This document shows, in pieces, positions 1 through 13,520 of a DNA stretch of 64,000 nucleotides (position 1 is its first letter; each line of letters opens with the position of its first letter). The stretch is from Colletes latitarsis (lineage: Eukaryota; Arthropoda; Insecta; Hymenoptera; Colletidae), in NCBI RefSeq assembly GCF_051014445.1, contig NC_135134.1, forward strand, positions 2,943,672-3,007,671, in the 5' to 3' direction. Made by a program: the position numbers and the translations under genes. The notes below the pieces were generated by a model. That model had not been told where the DNA came from. It saw only the letters and a list, made by a program, of their open reading frames with translations, and searched no databases.

Positions 1-1028
1 ATCTGGCTCGTACTTTCGCATTTTTCGCATACTTGTTGGCCAGATCCTGGCCTTTTTCTGGCTTGGACCACGTAGTAATTAGGTACCACACTGAAACATT
101 CAACTAATCCTGGTTCCGATTAATATTTTAGAGTATAACGCCGGTTATGTCTGGGTTAGTTCTGGTATTTGCCCTCATCTGGCTCGCACTTTCGCATCTA
201 TCGCATACTTGGTGGCTAGATTCTGGCCTTTTTCTGGTCTGTATCTCGTAGTAATGTGGTACCACACCGAAACAGTCAATTAAACCTGGTTGCGATTAAT
301 ATTTTAGAGGATAATGCCGGTTATGACTCGGTTAGGTCTGGGATTTGCCCTGATCTGGCTCCTACCTTCGCATTTTTCGCATACTTGTTGGCCAGATCCT
401 GGGCTTTTCCTGGTTTGGATCACGTAGTAATGTGGCACCACACTGAAACAGTCAATAGAAGCTGGTTGCGATTAATAGTTTAGAGGATAACTCCGGTTAT
501 CTCTGGGTTAGGTCTGGGATTTGCCCTCACCTGGCTCGTACTTTCGCATTTTTCGCATAATTGTTGCCCAGATCCTGGCCTTTTTCTGGCTTGGACCACG
601 TAGTAATGTGGTACCACACTGAAACAGTCAAAAAACCTGGTTCCGATTAATATTCTAGAGGATAACGCCGGCTATGTCTAGGATAGGTCTGGTATTCGCC
701 CTCATCTGGCTCGTACTTTCGCATTTTTCGCATACTTCCTGGCCAGATCCTGGCCTTTTTCTGGTCTGTATCACGTAGCAATGTGGTACCACACTGAAAC
801 CGTCAATAAAAGCTGGTTCCGATTAGTATCTTAGAGGATAACGCTGGTTATGGCTGGGTTAGTTCTGGTATTTGCAATCATCTGGCTCGTACCTTCGCAT
901 TTTTCGCCTACTTGTTGTCAAGATTCTGGGCTTTTTCTGGTTTGGATCACTTAGTAATGCGGTACCGCACTGTAACAGTCAATTAAACCTGGTTGCGATT
1001 ACTATTTTAGAGGATAACGCCGGTTATG
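1..1028 (+). repeat. Ancestral hexamer, left edge (partial T, then D-P-Q-R-N)
   Basis: The window opens inside a T monomer (1-149, ATTAGG and CATTCAACTAA tail). D (150-325), P (326-501), Q (502-676), R (677-852) and N (853-1028) follow in ancestral order. The D tail is chimeric, with GTCTGTATCTCG and GTGG from an R-like monomer, and Q is one base short in the CAAAAAACC tail. The block is repeated 5,101 bp downstream at 5102-6129. Confidence 0.85.
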
Positions 1029-4000
1029 TCTCGGTTAGGTCTGGGATTTGCCCTCATCTGGCTCGTACCTTTGCATTTTTCGCCTACTTGTTGGCAAGAT
1101 CCTGGGCTTTTTCTGGTTCGGATCACGTAGTAATGCGGTACCACACCGAAAGAGTCAATTAAACCTGGTTCCGATTAATATTTTAGAGGATAACACCGGT
1201 TATGTCTGGGTTAGTTCTGGTATTTGCCCTCATCTGGCTCGCACTTTCGCATCTATCGCATACTTGATGGCTAGATCCTGGCATTTTTCTGGTTTGGATC
1301 ACGTAGTAATGCGGTACCACACCGAAACACTCAATTAAACCTGGTTGCGATTAATATTTTAGAGGATAACGCCGGTTATGTCTCGGTTAGGTCTGGGATT
1401 TGCCCTGATCTGGCTCCTACTTTCGCATTTTTCGCATACTTGTTGGCCAGATCTTGGGCTTTTCCTGGTTTGGATCACGTAGTAATGTGGCACCAACTGA
1501 AACAGTCAATAGAAGCTGGTTGCGATTAATATTTTAGAGGATAACGCCGGTTATGTCTGGGTTAGGTCTGGGATTTGCACTCATCTGGCTCGTACTTTGG
1601 CATCTATCGCATACTTGATGGCTAGATCCTGGCCTTTTTCTGGTTTGGATCACGTAGTAATGCGGTACCACACCGAAACAGTCAATTAAACCTGGTTGCG
1701 ATTAATATTTTAGAGGATAACGCCGGTTATGTCTCGGTTAGGTCTGGGATTTGCCCTCATCTGGATCGCACTTTCGCATTTTTCGCATACTTGTTGGCCA
1801 GATCCTGGCCTTTTTCTGGTTTGGATCACGTAGTAATGCGGTACCACACCGAAACAGTCAATTAAACCTGGTTGCGATTACTATTTTAGAGGATAACGCC
1901 GGTTATGTCTCGGTTAGGTCTGGGATTTGCCCTCATCTGGCTCGTACTTTCGCATTTTTCGCATACTTGTTGGCCAGATCCTGGCCTTTTTCTGGCTTGG
2001 ACCACGTAGTAATTAGGTACCACACTGAAACATTCAACTAAACCTGGTTCCGATTAATATTTTATAGGATAACGCCGTTAATGTCTGGGTTAGTTCTGGT
2101 ATTTGCCCTCATCTGGCTCGCACTTTCGCATCTATCGCATACTTGATGGCTAGATCCTGGCATTTTTCTGGTTTGGAACACGTAGTAACGCGGTACCACA
2201 CCGAAACAGTCAATTAAACCTGGTTGCGATTAATATTTTAGAGGATAACGCCGGTTATGTCTCGGTTAGGTCTGGGATTTGCCCTCATCTGGCTCGTACT
2301 TTCGCATTTTTCGCATACTTGTTGGCCAGATCCTGGCCTTTTTCTGGCTTGGACCACGTAGTAGTTAGGTACCACACTGAAACATTCAACTAAACCTGGT
2401 TCCGATTAAGATTTTAGAGTATAACGCCGGTTATGTCTGGGTTAGTTCTGGTATTTGCCCTCATCTGGCTCGCACTTTCGCATCTATCGCATACTTGATG
2501 GCTAGATCCTGGCCTTTTTCTGGTTTGGATCCCGTAGTAATGCGGTACCACACCGAAACAGTCAATTAAACCTGGTTGCGATTAATATTTTAGAGGATAA
2601 CGCCGGTTATGACTCGGTTAGGTCTGGGATTTGCCCTGATCTGGCTCCTACCTTCGCATTTTTCGCATACTTGTTGGCCAGATCATGGGCTTTTCCTGGT
2701 TTGGATCACGTAGTAATGTGGCACCACACTGAAACAGTCAATAGAAGCTGGTTGCGATTAATAGTTTAGAGGATAACTCCGGTTATGTCTGGGTTAGGTC
2801 TGGGATTTGCCCTCACCTGGCTCGTACTTTCGCATTTTTCGCATACTTGTTGCCCAGATCCTGGCCTTTTTCTGGCTTGGACCACGTAGTAATGTGGTAC
2901 CACACTGAAACAGTCAAATAAACCTGGTTCCGATTAATATTTTAGAGGGTAACGCCGGCTATGTCTGGGATAGGTCTGGTATTCGCCCTCATCTGGCTCG
3001 TACTTTCGCATTTTTCGCATACTTGTTGGCTAGATCCTGGCCTTTTTCTGGCTTGGACCACGTAGTAATTAGGTACCACACTGAAACATTCAACTAAACC
3101 TGGTTCCGATTAATATTTTATAGGATAACGCCGTTAATGTCTGGGTTAGTTCTGGTATTTGCCCTCATCTGACTCGCACTTTCGCATCTATCGCATACTT
3201 GATGGCTAGATCCTGGCCTTTTTCTGGTTTGGATCACGTAGTAATGCGGTACCGCACTGTAACAGTCAATTAAACCTGGTTGCGATTACTATTTTAGAGG
3301 ATAACGCCGGTTATGTCTCGGTTAGGTCTGGGATTTGCCCTGATCTGGCTCCTACTTTCGCATCTATCGCATACTTGATGGCTAGATCCTGGCCTTTTTC
3401 TGGTTTGGATCACGTAGTAATGCGGTACCACACCGAAGCAGTCAATGAAACCTGGTTGCGATGAATATATTGGAGGATAACGCTGGTTATGTTTGGGTTA
3501 GGTCTGGTATTTGCAATCATCTAGCTCGTACTTTCGCATTATTCGCATACTTCTTGGCCAGATCCTGGGCTTTTTCTGGTTTGGATTCCGTCGTAATGCC
3601 GTACCACGCTAAAGCAGTCAATTAAACCTGGTTGCGATTAATATTTTAGAGGATAACGCCGGTTATGTCTCGGTTAGGTCTGGGATTTGCCCTGATCTGG
3701 CTCCTACTTTCGCATCTATCGCATACTTGTTGGCCAGATCCTGGGCTTTTTCTGGTTCGGATCACGTAGTAATGCGGTACCACACCGAAACAGTCAATTA
3801 AACCTGGTTGCGATTAATATTTTAGAGGATAGCGCCGGTTATGTCTCGGTTAGGTGTGGGATTTGCCCTCATCTGGCTCGCACTTTCGCATTTTACGCCT
3901 ACTTGTTGTCAAGATCCTGGCCTTTCTCTGGTTTGGATCACGTAGTAATGCGGTACCACACCGAAACAGGCAATTAAACCTGGCTGCGATTAATATTTTA

Positions 4001-5101
4001 GAGGATAACGCCGGTTATATCTCGGTTAGGTCTGGGATTTGCCCTCATCTGGCTCGCACTTTCGCATTTTTCGCATACTTGTTGGCCAGATCCTGGGCTT
4101 TTTCTGGTTCGGATCACGTAGTAATGCGGTACCACACCGAAACAGTCAATTAAACCTGGTTGCGATTAATATTTTAGAGGATAACGCCGGTTATGTCTCG
4201 GTTAGGTCTGGGATTTGCCCTGATCTGGCTCCTACTTTCGCATTTTTCGCATACTTGTTGGCCAGATCTTGGGCTTTTCCTGGTTTGGATCACGTAGTAA
4301 TGTGGCACCAACTGAAACAGTCAATAGAAGCTGGTTGCGATTAATATTTTAGAGGATAACGCCGGTTATGTCTGGGTTAGGTCTGGGATTTGCACTCATC
4401 TGGCTCGTACTTTCGCATCTATCGCATACTTGATGGCTAGATCCTGGCCTTTTTCTGGTTTGGATCACGTAGTAATGCGGTACCACACCGAAACAGTCAA
4501 ATAAACCTGGTTCCGATTAATATTTTAGAGGATAACGCCGGCTATGTCTCGGTTAGTTCTGGTATTTGCAATCATCTGGCTCATACTTTCGCGTTTTTCG
4601 CATACTCCTTGGCCAGATCCCGGGCTTTTTCTGGTTTGGATCACGTAGTAATGTGGTACCACACTGAAACAGTCAATAAAAGCTGGTTCCGATTAATATT
4701 TTAGAGGATAACGCCGGTTATGTCTCGGTTAGGTCTGGGATTTGCCCTCATCTGGCTCGTACTTTCGCATTATTCGCATACTTCTTGGCGAGATCCTGGG
4801 CTTTTTCTGGTTTGGATTCCGTCGTAATGCCGTACCACGCTAAAGCAGTCAATTAATCCTGGTTCCGATTAATATTTTAGAGGATAACGCCGGCTATGTC
4901 TCGGTTAGTTCTGGTATTTGCAATCATCTGGCTCATACTTTCGCGTTTTTCGCATACTCCTTGGCCAGATCCCGGGCTTTTTCTGGTTTGGATCACGTAG
5001 TAATGTGGTACCTCACTGAAACAGTCAATAAAAGCTGGTTGCGATTAATATTTTAGAGGATAACGCCGGTTATGTCTCGGTTAGGTCTGGGATTTGCCCT
5101 C
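1029..5101. repeat. Mosaic satellite block, ~23 monomers
   Basis: This stretch holds only satellite monomers, with the hexamer order broken. It has N2, D, P, T and Q/R-derived units, several of them chimeric. A P variant with a one-base deletion (GCACCAACTG instead of GCACCACACTG) recurs near 1491, 4306 and 7120, marking copies of one ancestral tract. A rarer N-like variant with TTTGGATTCCG and CGTAATGCCG appears near 3583 and 4812. Nothing here suggests a gene. Confidence 0.85.
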
Positions 5102-6129
5102 ATCTGCCTCGTACTTTCACATTTTTCGCATACTTGTTGGCCAGATCCTGGCCTTTTTCTGGCTTGGACCACGTAGTAATTAGGTACCACACTGAAACAT
5201 TCAACTAATCCTGGTTCCGATTAATATTTTAGAGTATAACGCCGGTTATGTCTGGGTTAGTTCTGGTGTTTGCCCTCATCTGGCTCGCACTTTCGCATCT
5301 ATCGCATACTTGATGGCTAGATTCTGGCCTTTTTCTGGTTTGAATCACGTAGTAATGCGGTACCACACCGAAACAGTCAATTAAACCTGGTTGCGATTAA
5401 TGTTTTAGAGGATAATGCCGGTTATGACTCGGTTAGGGCTGGGATTTGCCCTGATCTGGCTCCTACCTTCGCATTTTTCGCATACTTGTTGGCCAGATCC
5501 TGGGCTTTTCCTGGTTTGGATCACGTAGTAATGTGGCACCACACTGAAACAGTCAATAGAAGCTGGTTGCGATTAATAGTTTAGAGGATAACTCCGGTTA
5601 TGTCTGGGTTAGGTCTGGGATTTGCCCTCACCTGGCTCGTACTTTCGCATTTTTCGCATACTTGTTGCCCAGATCCTGGCCTTTTTCTGGCTTGGACCAC
5701 GTAGTAATGTGGTACCACACTGAAACAGTCAAAAAACCTGGTTCCGATTAATATTTTAGAGGATAACGCCGGCTATGTCTAGGATAGGTCTGGTATTCGC
5801 CCTCATCTGGCTCGTACTTTCGCATTTTTCGCATACTTCCTGGCCAGATCCTGGCCTTTTTCTGGTCTGTATCACGTAGCAATGTGGTACCACACTGAAA
5901 CCGTCAATAAAAGCTGGTTCCGATTAGTATCTTAGAGGATAACGCTGGTTATGGCTGGGTTAGTTCTGGTATTTGCAATCATCTGGCTCGTACCTTCGCA
6001 TTTTTCGCCTACTTGTTGTCAAGATCCTGGGCTTTTTCTGGTTTGGATCACTTAGTAATGCGGTACCGCACTGTAACAGTCAATTAAACCTGGTTGCGAT
6101 TACTATTTTAGAGGATAACGCCGGTTATG
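5102..6129 (+). repeat. Second copy of the left-edge hexamer (offset 5,101 bp)
   Basis: Positions 1-1028 reappear here at a constant offset of 5,101 bp (29 monomers minus 3 bp), including the private markers: GTATAAC at the T/D junction, the CAAAAAACC short tail in Q, TCTAGGATAGG in R and ATCACTTAG in N. The tracts part company near 1060/6161, where the left copy switches to an N2 monomer and this one continues into T. The shared rare variants make common descent secure; whether the 5.1-kb interval is a true HOR unit needs sequence left of the window. Confidence 0.82.
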
Positions 6130-9100
6130 TCTCGGTTAGGTCTGGGATTTGCCCTCATCTGGCTCGTACTTTCGCATTTTTCGCATACTTGTTGGCCAGA
6201 TCCTGGCCTTTTTCTGGCTTGGACCACGTAGTAATTAGGTACCACACTGAAACATTCAACTAAACCTGGTTCCGATTAATATTTTATAGGATAACGCCGT
6301 TAATGTCTGGGTTAGTTCTGGTATTTGCCCTCATCTGGCTCGCACTTTCGCATCTATCGCATACTTAATGGCTAGATTCTGGCCTTTTTCTGGTTTGAAT
6401 CACGTAGTAATGCGGTACCACACCGAAACAGTCAATTAAACCTGGTTGCGATTAATATTTTAGAGGATAACGCCGGTTATGTCTCGGTTAGGTCTGGGAT
6501 TTGCCCTCATCTGGCTCGCACTTTCGCATTTGTCGCATACTTGTTGGCCAGATCCTGGCCTTTTTCTTGTCTGTATCTCGTAGTAATGTGGTACCACACC
6601 GAAACAGTCAATTAAACCTGGTTGCGATTAATATTTTAGAGGATAATGCCGGTTATGTCTCGGTTAGGTCTGGGATTTGCCCTCATCTGGCTCGTACCTT
6701 TGCATTTTTCGCCTACTTGTTGGCAAGATCCTGGGCTTTTTCTGGTTCGGATCACGTAGTAATGCGGTACCACACCGAAACTGTCAATTAAACCTGGTTC
6801 CGATTAATATTTTAGAGGATAACACCGGTTATGTCTGGGTTAGTTCTGGTATTTGCCCTCATCTGGCTCGCACTTTCGCATCTATCGCATACTTGATGGC
6901 TAGATCCTGGCATTTTTCTGGTTTGGATCACGTAGTAATGCGGTACCACACCGAAACAGTCAATTAAACCTGGTTGCGATTAATATTTTAGAGGATAACG
7001 CCGGTTATGTCTCGGTTAGGTCTGGGATTTGCCCTGATCTGGCTCCTACTTTCGCATTTTTCGCATACTTGTTGGCCAGATCTTGGGCTTTTCCTGGTTT
7101 GGATCACGTAGTAATGTGGCACCAACTGAAACAGTCAATAGAAGCTGGTTGCGATTAATATTTTAGAGGATAACGCCGGTTATGTCTGGGTTAGGTCTGG
7201 GATTTGCACTCATCTGGCTCGTACTTTCGCATCTATCGCATACTTGATGGCTAGATCCTGGCCTTTTTCTGGTTTGGATCACGTAGTAATGCGGTACCAC
7301 ACCGAAACAGTCAATTAAACCTGGTTGCAATTAATATTTTAGAGGATAACGCCGGTTATGTCTCGGTTAGGTCTGGGATTTGCCCTCATCTGGCTCGCAC
7401 TTTCGCATTTTTCGCATACTTGTTGGCCAGATCCTAGCCTTTTTCTGGCTTGGACCACGTAGTAATTAGGTACCACACTGAAACAGTCAAATAAACCTGG
7501 TTCCGATTAATATTTTAGAGGATAACGCCGGCTATGTCTGGGATAGGTCTGGTATTCGCCCTCATCTGGCTCGTACTTTCGCATTTTTCACATACTTCCT
7601 GACCAGATCCTGGCCTTTTTCTGGTCTGTATCACGTAGTAATGTGGTACCACACTGAAACCGTCAATAAAAGCTGGTTCCGATTAGTATCTTAGAGGATA
7701 ACGCTGGTTATGGCTGGGTTAGTTCTGGTATATGCAATCATCTGGCTCGTACTTTCGCATTTTTCGCCAACTTGTTGTCAAGATCCTGGGCTTTTTCTGG
7801 TTCGGATCACGTAGTAATGCGGCACCACACCGAAACAGTCAATTAAACCTGGTTGCGATTAATATTTTAGAGGATAACGCCGGTTATGTCTCGGTTAGGT
7901 CTGGGATTTGCCCTCATCTGGCTCGCACTTTCGCAGTTTACGCCTACTTGTTGTCAAGATCCTGGGCTTTTTCTGGTTTGGATCACGTAGTAATGCGGTA
8001 CCACACCGTAACAGTCAATTAAACCTGGTTGCGATTAATATTTTGGAGGATAACGCCGGCTTTGTCTCGGTTAGGTCTGGGATTTGCCCTCATCTGGCTG
8101 GTACCATTGCATTTTTCGCCTACTTGTTGGCAAGATCCTGGTCTTTTTCTGGTTCGGATCACGTAGTAATGCAGTACCACACCGAAACAGTGAATTAAAC
8201 CTGGTTGCGATTAATATTTTAGAGGATAACGCCGGTTATGGCTCGGTTAGGTCTGGGATTTGCCCTGATCTGGCTCCTACCTTCGCATTTTTCGCATACT
8301 TGTTGGCCAGATCCTGGGCTTTTCCTGGTTGGCATCACGTAGTAATGTGGCACCACACTGAAACAGTCAATAGAAGCTGGTTGCGATTAATATTTTAGAG
8401 GATAACTCCGGTTATGTCTGGGTTAGGTCTGGGATTTGCCCTCATCTGGCTCGTACTTTCGCATTTTTCGCATACTTGTTGGCCAGATCCTGGCATTTTT
8501 CTGGTTTGGATCACGTAGTAATGCGGTACCACACCGAAACAGTCAATTAAACCTGGTTGCGATTAATATTTTAGAGGATAACGCCGGTTATGTCTCGGTT
8601 AGGTCTGGGATTTGCCCTGATCTGGCTCCTACTTTCGCATTTTTCGCATACTTGTTGGCCAGATCTTGGGCTTCTCCTGGTTTGGATCACGTAGTAATGT
8701 GGCACCACACTGAAACAGTCAATAGAAGCTGGTTGCGATTAATATTTTAGAGGATAACGCCGGTAATGTCTGGGTTAGGTCTGGGATTTGCCCTCATCTG
8801 GCTCGTACTTTCGCATTTTTCGCATACTTCCTGGCCAGATCCTGGCCTTTTTCTGGTCTGTATCACGTAGTAATGTGGTACCACACTGAAACCGTCAATA
8901 AAAGCTGGTTCCGATTAGTATCTTAGAGGATAACGCTGGTTATGGCTGGGTTAGTTCTGGTACATGCAATCATCTGGCTCGTACCTTCGCATTTTTCGCC
9001 AACTTGTTGTCAAGATCCTGGGCTGTTTCTGGTTTGGATCACCTAGTAATGCGGTACCGCGCTGTAACAGTCAATTAAACCTGGTTGCGATTACTATTTT

Positions 9101-11199
9101 AGAGGATAACGCCGGTTATGTCTCGGTTAGGTCTGGGATTTGCCCTCATCTGGCTCGTACTTTCGCATTTTTCGCATACTTGTTGGCCAGATCCTGGCAT
9201 TTTTCTGGTTTGGATCACGTAGTAATGCGGTACCACACCGAAACAGTCAATTAAACCTGGTTGCGATTAATATTTTAGAGGATAACGCCGGTTATGTCTC
9301 GGTTAGGTCTGGGATTTGCCCTCATCTGGCTCGCACTTTCGCATTTGTCGCATACTTGTTGGCCAGATCCTGGCCTTTTTCTGGTCTGTATCTCGTAGTA
9401 ATGTGGTACCACACCGAAACAGTCAATTAAACCTGGTTCCGATTAATATTTTAGAGGATAACACCGGTTATGTCTGGGATAGTTCTGGTATTTGCCCTCA
9501 TCTGGCTCGCACTTTCGCATCTATCGCATACTTGATGGCTAGATCCTGGCATTTTTCTGGTTTGGATCACGTAGTAATGCGGTACCACACCGAAACAGTC
9601 AATTAAACCTGGTTGCGATTAATATTTTAGAGGATAACGCCGGTTATGTCACGGTTAGGTCTGGGATTTGCCCTGATCTGGCTCCTACTTTCGCATTTTT
9701 CGCATACTTGTTGGCCAGATCTTGGGCTTTTCCTGGTTTGGATCACGTAGTAATGTGGCACCACACTGAAACAGTCAATAGAAGCTGGTTGCGATTAATA
9801 TTTTAGAGGATAACGCCGGTTATGTCTGGGTTAGGTCTGGGATTTACACTCATCTGGCTCGTACTTTCGCACCTATCGCATACTTGATGGCTAGATCCTG
9901 GCCTTTTTCTGGTTTGGATCACGTAGTAATGCGGTACCACACCGAAACAGTCAATTAAACCTGGTTGCGATTAATATTTTAGAGGATAACGCCGGTTATG
10001 TCTCGGTTAGGTCTGGGATTTGCCCTCATCTGGCTCGCACTTTCGCAGTTTACGCCTACTTGTTGTCAAGATCCTGGGCTTTTTCTGGTTTGGATCACGT
10101 AGTAATGCGGTACCACACCGTAACAGTCAATTAAACCTGGTTGCGATTAATATTTTGGAGGATAACGCCGGTTATGTCTCGGTTAGGTCTGGGATTTGCC
10201 CTCATCTGGCTCGAACTTTCGCATTTTTCGCATACTTGTTGTCCAGATCCTGGCCTTTTTCTGGCTTGGACCACGTAGTAATTAGGTACCACACTGAAAC
10301 ATTCAACTAAACCTGGTTCCGATTAATATTTTAGAGTATAACGCCGGTTATGTCTGGGTTAGGTCTGGGATTTACACTCATCTGGCTCGTACTTTCGCAT
10401 CTATCGCATACTTGATGGCTAGATCCTGGCCTTTTTCTGGTTTGGATCACGTAGTAATGCGGTACCACACCGAAACAGTCAATTAAACCTGGTTGCGATT
10501 AATATTTTAGAGGATAACGCCGGTTATGTCTCGGTTAGGTCTGGGATTTGCCCTCATCTGGCTCGCACTTTCGCATCTATCGCATACTTGATGGCTAGAT
10601 CCTGGCATTTTTCTGGTTTGGATCAGGTAGTAATGCGGTACCACACCGAAACAGTCAGTTAAACCTGGTTGCGATTAATATTTTAGAGGATAACGCCGGT
10701 TATGTCTCGGTTAGGTCTGGGATTTGCCCTGATCTGGCTCCTACTTTCGCATTTTTCGCATACTTGTTGGCCAGATCTTGGGCTTTTCCTGGTTTGGATC
10801 ACGTAGTAATGTGGCACCACACTGGAACAGTCAATAGTAGCTGGTTGCGATTAATATTTTAGAGGATAACGCCGGTTATGTCTGGGTTAGGTCTGGGATT
10901 TGCACTCATCTGGCTCGTACTTTCGCATCTATCGCTTACTTGATGGCTAGATCCTGGCCTTTTTCTGGTTTGGATCACGTAGTAATGCGGTACCACACCG
11001 AAACAGTCAATTAAACCTGGTTGCGATTAATATTTTAGAGGATAACGCCGGTTATGTCTCGGTTAGGTCTGGGATTTGCCCTCATCTGGCTCGCACTTTC
11101 GCATTTTTCGCATACTTGTTGGCCAGATCCTGGCCTTTTTCTGGCTTGGACCACGTAGTAATTAGGTACCACACTGAAACAGTCAAATAAACCTGGTTC
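6130..11199. repeat. Mosaic satellite block, ~29 monomers
   Basis: Only satellite is present. 6677-7189 copies 1048-1560 at an offset of 5,629 bp. An N variant reading CGCAGTTTACGCCTACTTG occurs at about 7930 and again at about 10042, 12 monomers later. P, Q and R monomers occur in short ancestral-order runs between chimeric units. No gene, RNA or insertion was seen. Confidence 0.83.
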
Positions 11200-12255
11200 C
11201 GATTAATATTTTAGAGGATAACGCCGGCTATGTCTGGGATAGGTCTGGTATTCGCCCTCATCTGGCTCGTACTTTCGCATTTTTCACATACTTCCTGACC
11301 AGATCCTGGCCTTTTTCTGGTCTGTATCACGTAGTAATGTGGTACCACACTGAAACCGTCAATAAAAGCTGGTTCCGATTAGTATCTTAGAGGATAGCGC
11401 TGGTTATGGCTGGGTTAGTTCTGGTATATGCAATCATCTGGCTCGTACCTTCGCATTTTTCGCCAACTTGTTGTCAAGATCCTGGGCTGTTTCTGGTTTG
11501 GATCACTTAGTAATGCGGTACCGCACTGTAACAGTCAATTAAACCTGGTTGCGATTACAATTTTAGAGGATAACGCCGGTTATGTCTCGGTTAGGTCTGG
11601 GATTTGCCCTCATCTGGTTCGTACTTTCGCATTTTTCGCATACTTGTTGGCCAGATCCTGGCCTTTTTCTGGCTTGGACCACGTAGTAATGTGGTACCAC
11701 ACTGAAACAGTCATATAAACCTGGTTCCGATTAGTATCTTAGAGGATAACGCTGGTTATGGCTGGGTTAGTTCTGGTATATGCAATCATCTGGCTCGTAC
11801 TTTCGCATTTTTCGCCAACTTGTTGTCAAGATCCTGGGCTTTTTCTGGTTCGGATCACGTAGTAATGTGGCACCACACTGAAACAGTCAATGGAAGCTGG
11901 TTGCGATTAATATTTTAGAGGATAACTCCGGTTACGTCTCGGTTAGGTCTGGGATTTGCCCTCATCTGGCTGGTACCATTGCATTTTTCGCCTACTTGTT
12001 CGCAAGATCCTGGTCTTTTTCTGGTTCGGATCACGTAGTAATGCGGTACCACACCGTAACAGTCAATTAAACCTGGTTGCGATTAATATTTTGGAGGATA
12101 ACGCCGGTTACGTCTCGGTTAGGTCTGGGATTTGCCCTCATCTGGCTGGTACCATTGCATTTTTCGCCTACTTGTTCGCAAGATCCTGGTCTTTTTCTGG
12201 TTCGGATCACGTAGTAATGCGGTACCACACCGAAACAGTGAATTAAACCTGTTTG
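11200..12255 (+). repeat. 1,056-bp tandem duplication, copy 1
   Basis: Six monomers: R, N (GGGCTGTTTCTGG variant), a T/Q chimera with the private CAGTCATATAAACC tail, an N/P chimera, and two nearly identical N2-like monomers with GGCTGGTACCATTGC and TTGTTCGCAAGATCC. The unit is repeated at once by 12256-13311 at an exact offset of 1,056 bp. Reading both through, the only difference I noticed is CCTGTTTGCG (about 12248-12257) against CCTGGTTGCG in copy 2. It has hexamer length but not the ancestral class order. Confidence 0.9.
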
Positions 12256-13311
12256 CGATTAATATTTTAGAGGATAACGCCGGCTATGTCTGGGATAGGT
12301 CTGGTATTCGCCCTCATCTGGCTCGTACTTTCGCATTTTTCACATACTTCCTGACCAGATCCTGGCCTTTTTCTGGTCTGTATCACGTAGTAATGTGGTA
12401 CCACACTGAAACCGTCAATAAAAGCTGGTTCCGATTAGTATCTTAGAGGATAGCGCTGGTTATGGCTGGGTTAGTTCTGGTATATGCAATCATCTGGCTC
12501 GTACCTTCGCATTTTTCGCCAACTTGTTGTCAAGATCCTGGGCTGTTTCTGGTTTGGATCACTTAGTAATGCGGTACCGCACTGTAACAGTCAATTAAAC
12601 CTGGTTGCGATTACAATTTTAGAGGATAACGCCGGTTATGTCTCGGTTAGGTCTGGGATTTGCCCTCATCTGGTTCGTACTTTCGCATTTTTCGCATACT
12701 TGTTGGCCAGATCCTGGCCTTTTTCTGGCTTGGACCACGTAGTAATGTGGTACCACACTGAAACAGTCATATAAACCTGGTTCCGATTAGTATCTTAGAG
12801 GATAACGCTGGTTATGGCTGGGTTAGTTCTGGTATATGCAATCATCTGGCTCGTACTTTCGCATTTTTCGCCAACTTGTTGTCAAGATCCTGGGCTTTTT
12901 CTGGTTCGGATCACGTAGTAATGTGGCACCACACTGAAACAGTCAATGGAAGCTGGTTGCGATTAATATTTTAGAGGATAACTCCGGTTACGTCTCGGTT
13001 AGGTCTGGGATTTGCCCTCATCTGGCTGGTACCATTGCATTTTTCGCCTACTTGTTCGCAAGATCCTGGTCTTTTTCTGGTTCGGATCACGTAGTAATGC
13101 GGTACCACACCGTAACAGTCAATTAAACCTGGTTGCGATTAATATTTTGGAGGATAACGCCGGTTACGTCTCGGTTAGGTCTGGGATTTGCCCTCATCTG
13201 GCTGGTACCATTGCATTTTTCGCCTACTTGTTCGCAAGATCCTGGTCTTTTTCTGGTTCGGATCACGTAGTAATGCGGTACCACACCGAAACAGTGAATT
13301 AAACCTGGTTG
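12256..13311 (+). repeat. 1,056-bp tandem duplication, copy 2
   Basis: Direct neighbour and near-exact copy of 11200-12255. The breakpoint lies inside the shared GATTAATATTTTAGAGG block near 11200/12256, so exact ends cannot be set within about 25 bp. Near-identity compared with the divergence of neighbouring monomers suggests one of the youngest rearrangements here. A collapse or expansion error in assembly is an alternative that read depth would settle. Confidence 0.9.
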
Positions 13312-13344
13312 CGATTAATATTTTAGAGGATAACGCCGGTTATG

Positions 13345-13520
13345 TCTCGGTTAGGTCTGGGATTTGCCCTCATCTGGCTCGTACTTTCGCATTTTTCGTA
13401 TACTTGTTGGCCAGATCCTGGCCTTTTTCTGGCTTGGACCACGTAGTAATTAGGTACCACACTGAAACATTCAACTAAACCTGGTTCCGATTAATATTTT
13501 AGAGTATAACGCCGGTTATG
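13345..13520 (+). repeat. Exemplar monomer, class T
   Basis: Class T opens TCTCGGTTAGGTCTGGGATT, has GGCTCGTAC and a TTGTTGGCCAGATCC middle, then GGCTTGGACCACG in place of GGTTTGGATCACG. The CACGTAGTAAT box is followed by TAGGTACC, and the tail reads CATTCAACTAAACC then TTCCGATTAAT. The ATTAGG variant and the ATTCAACTAA tail are the two most reliable markers. T normally follows N and precedes D. Confidence 0.85.
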
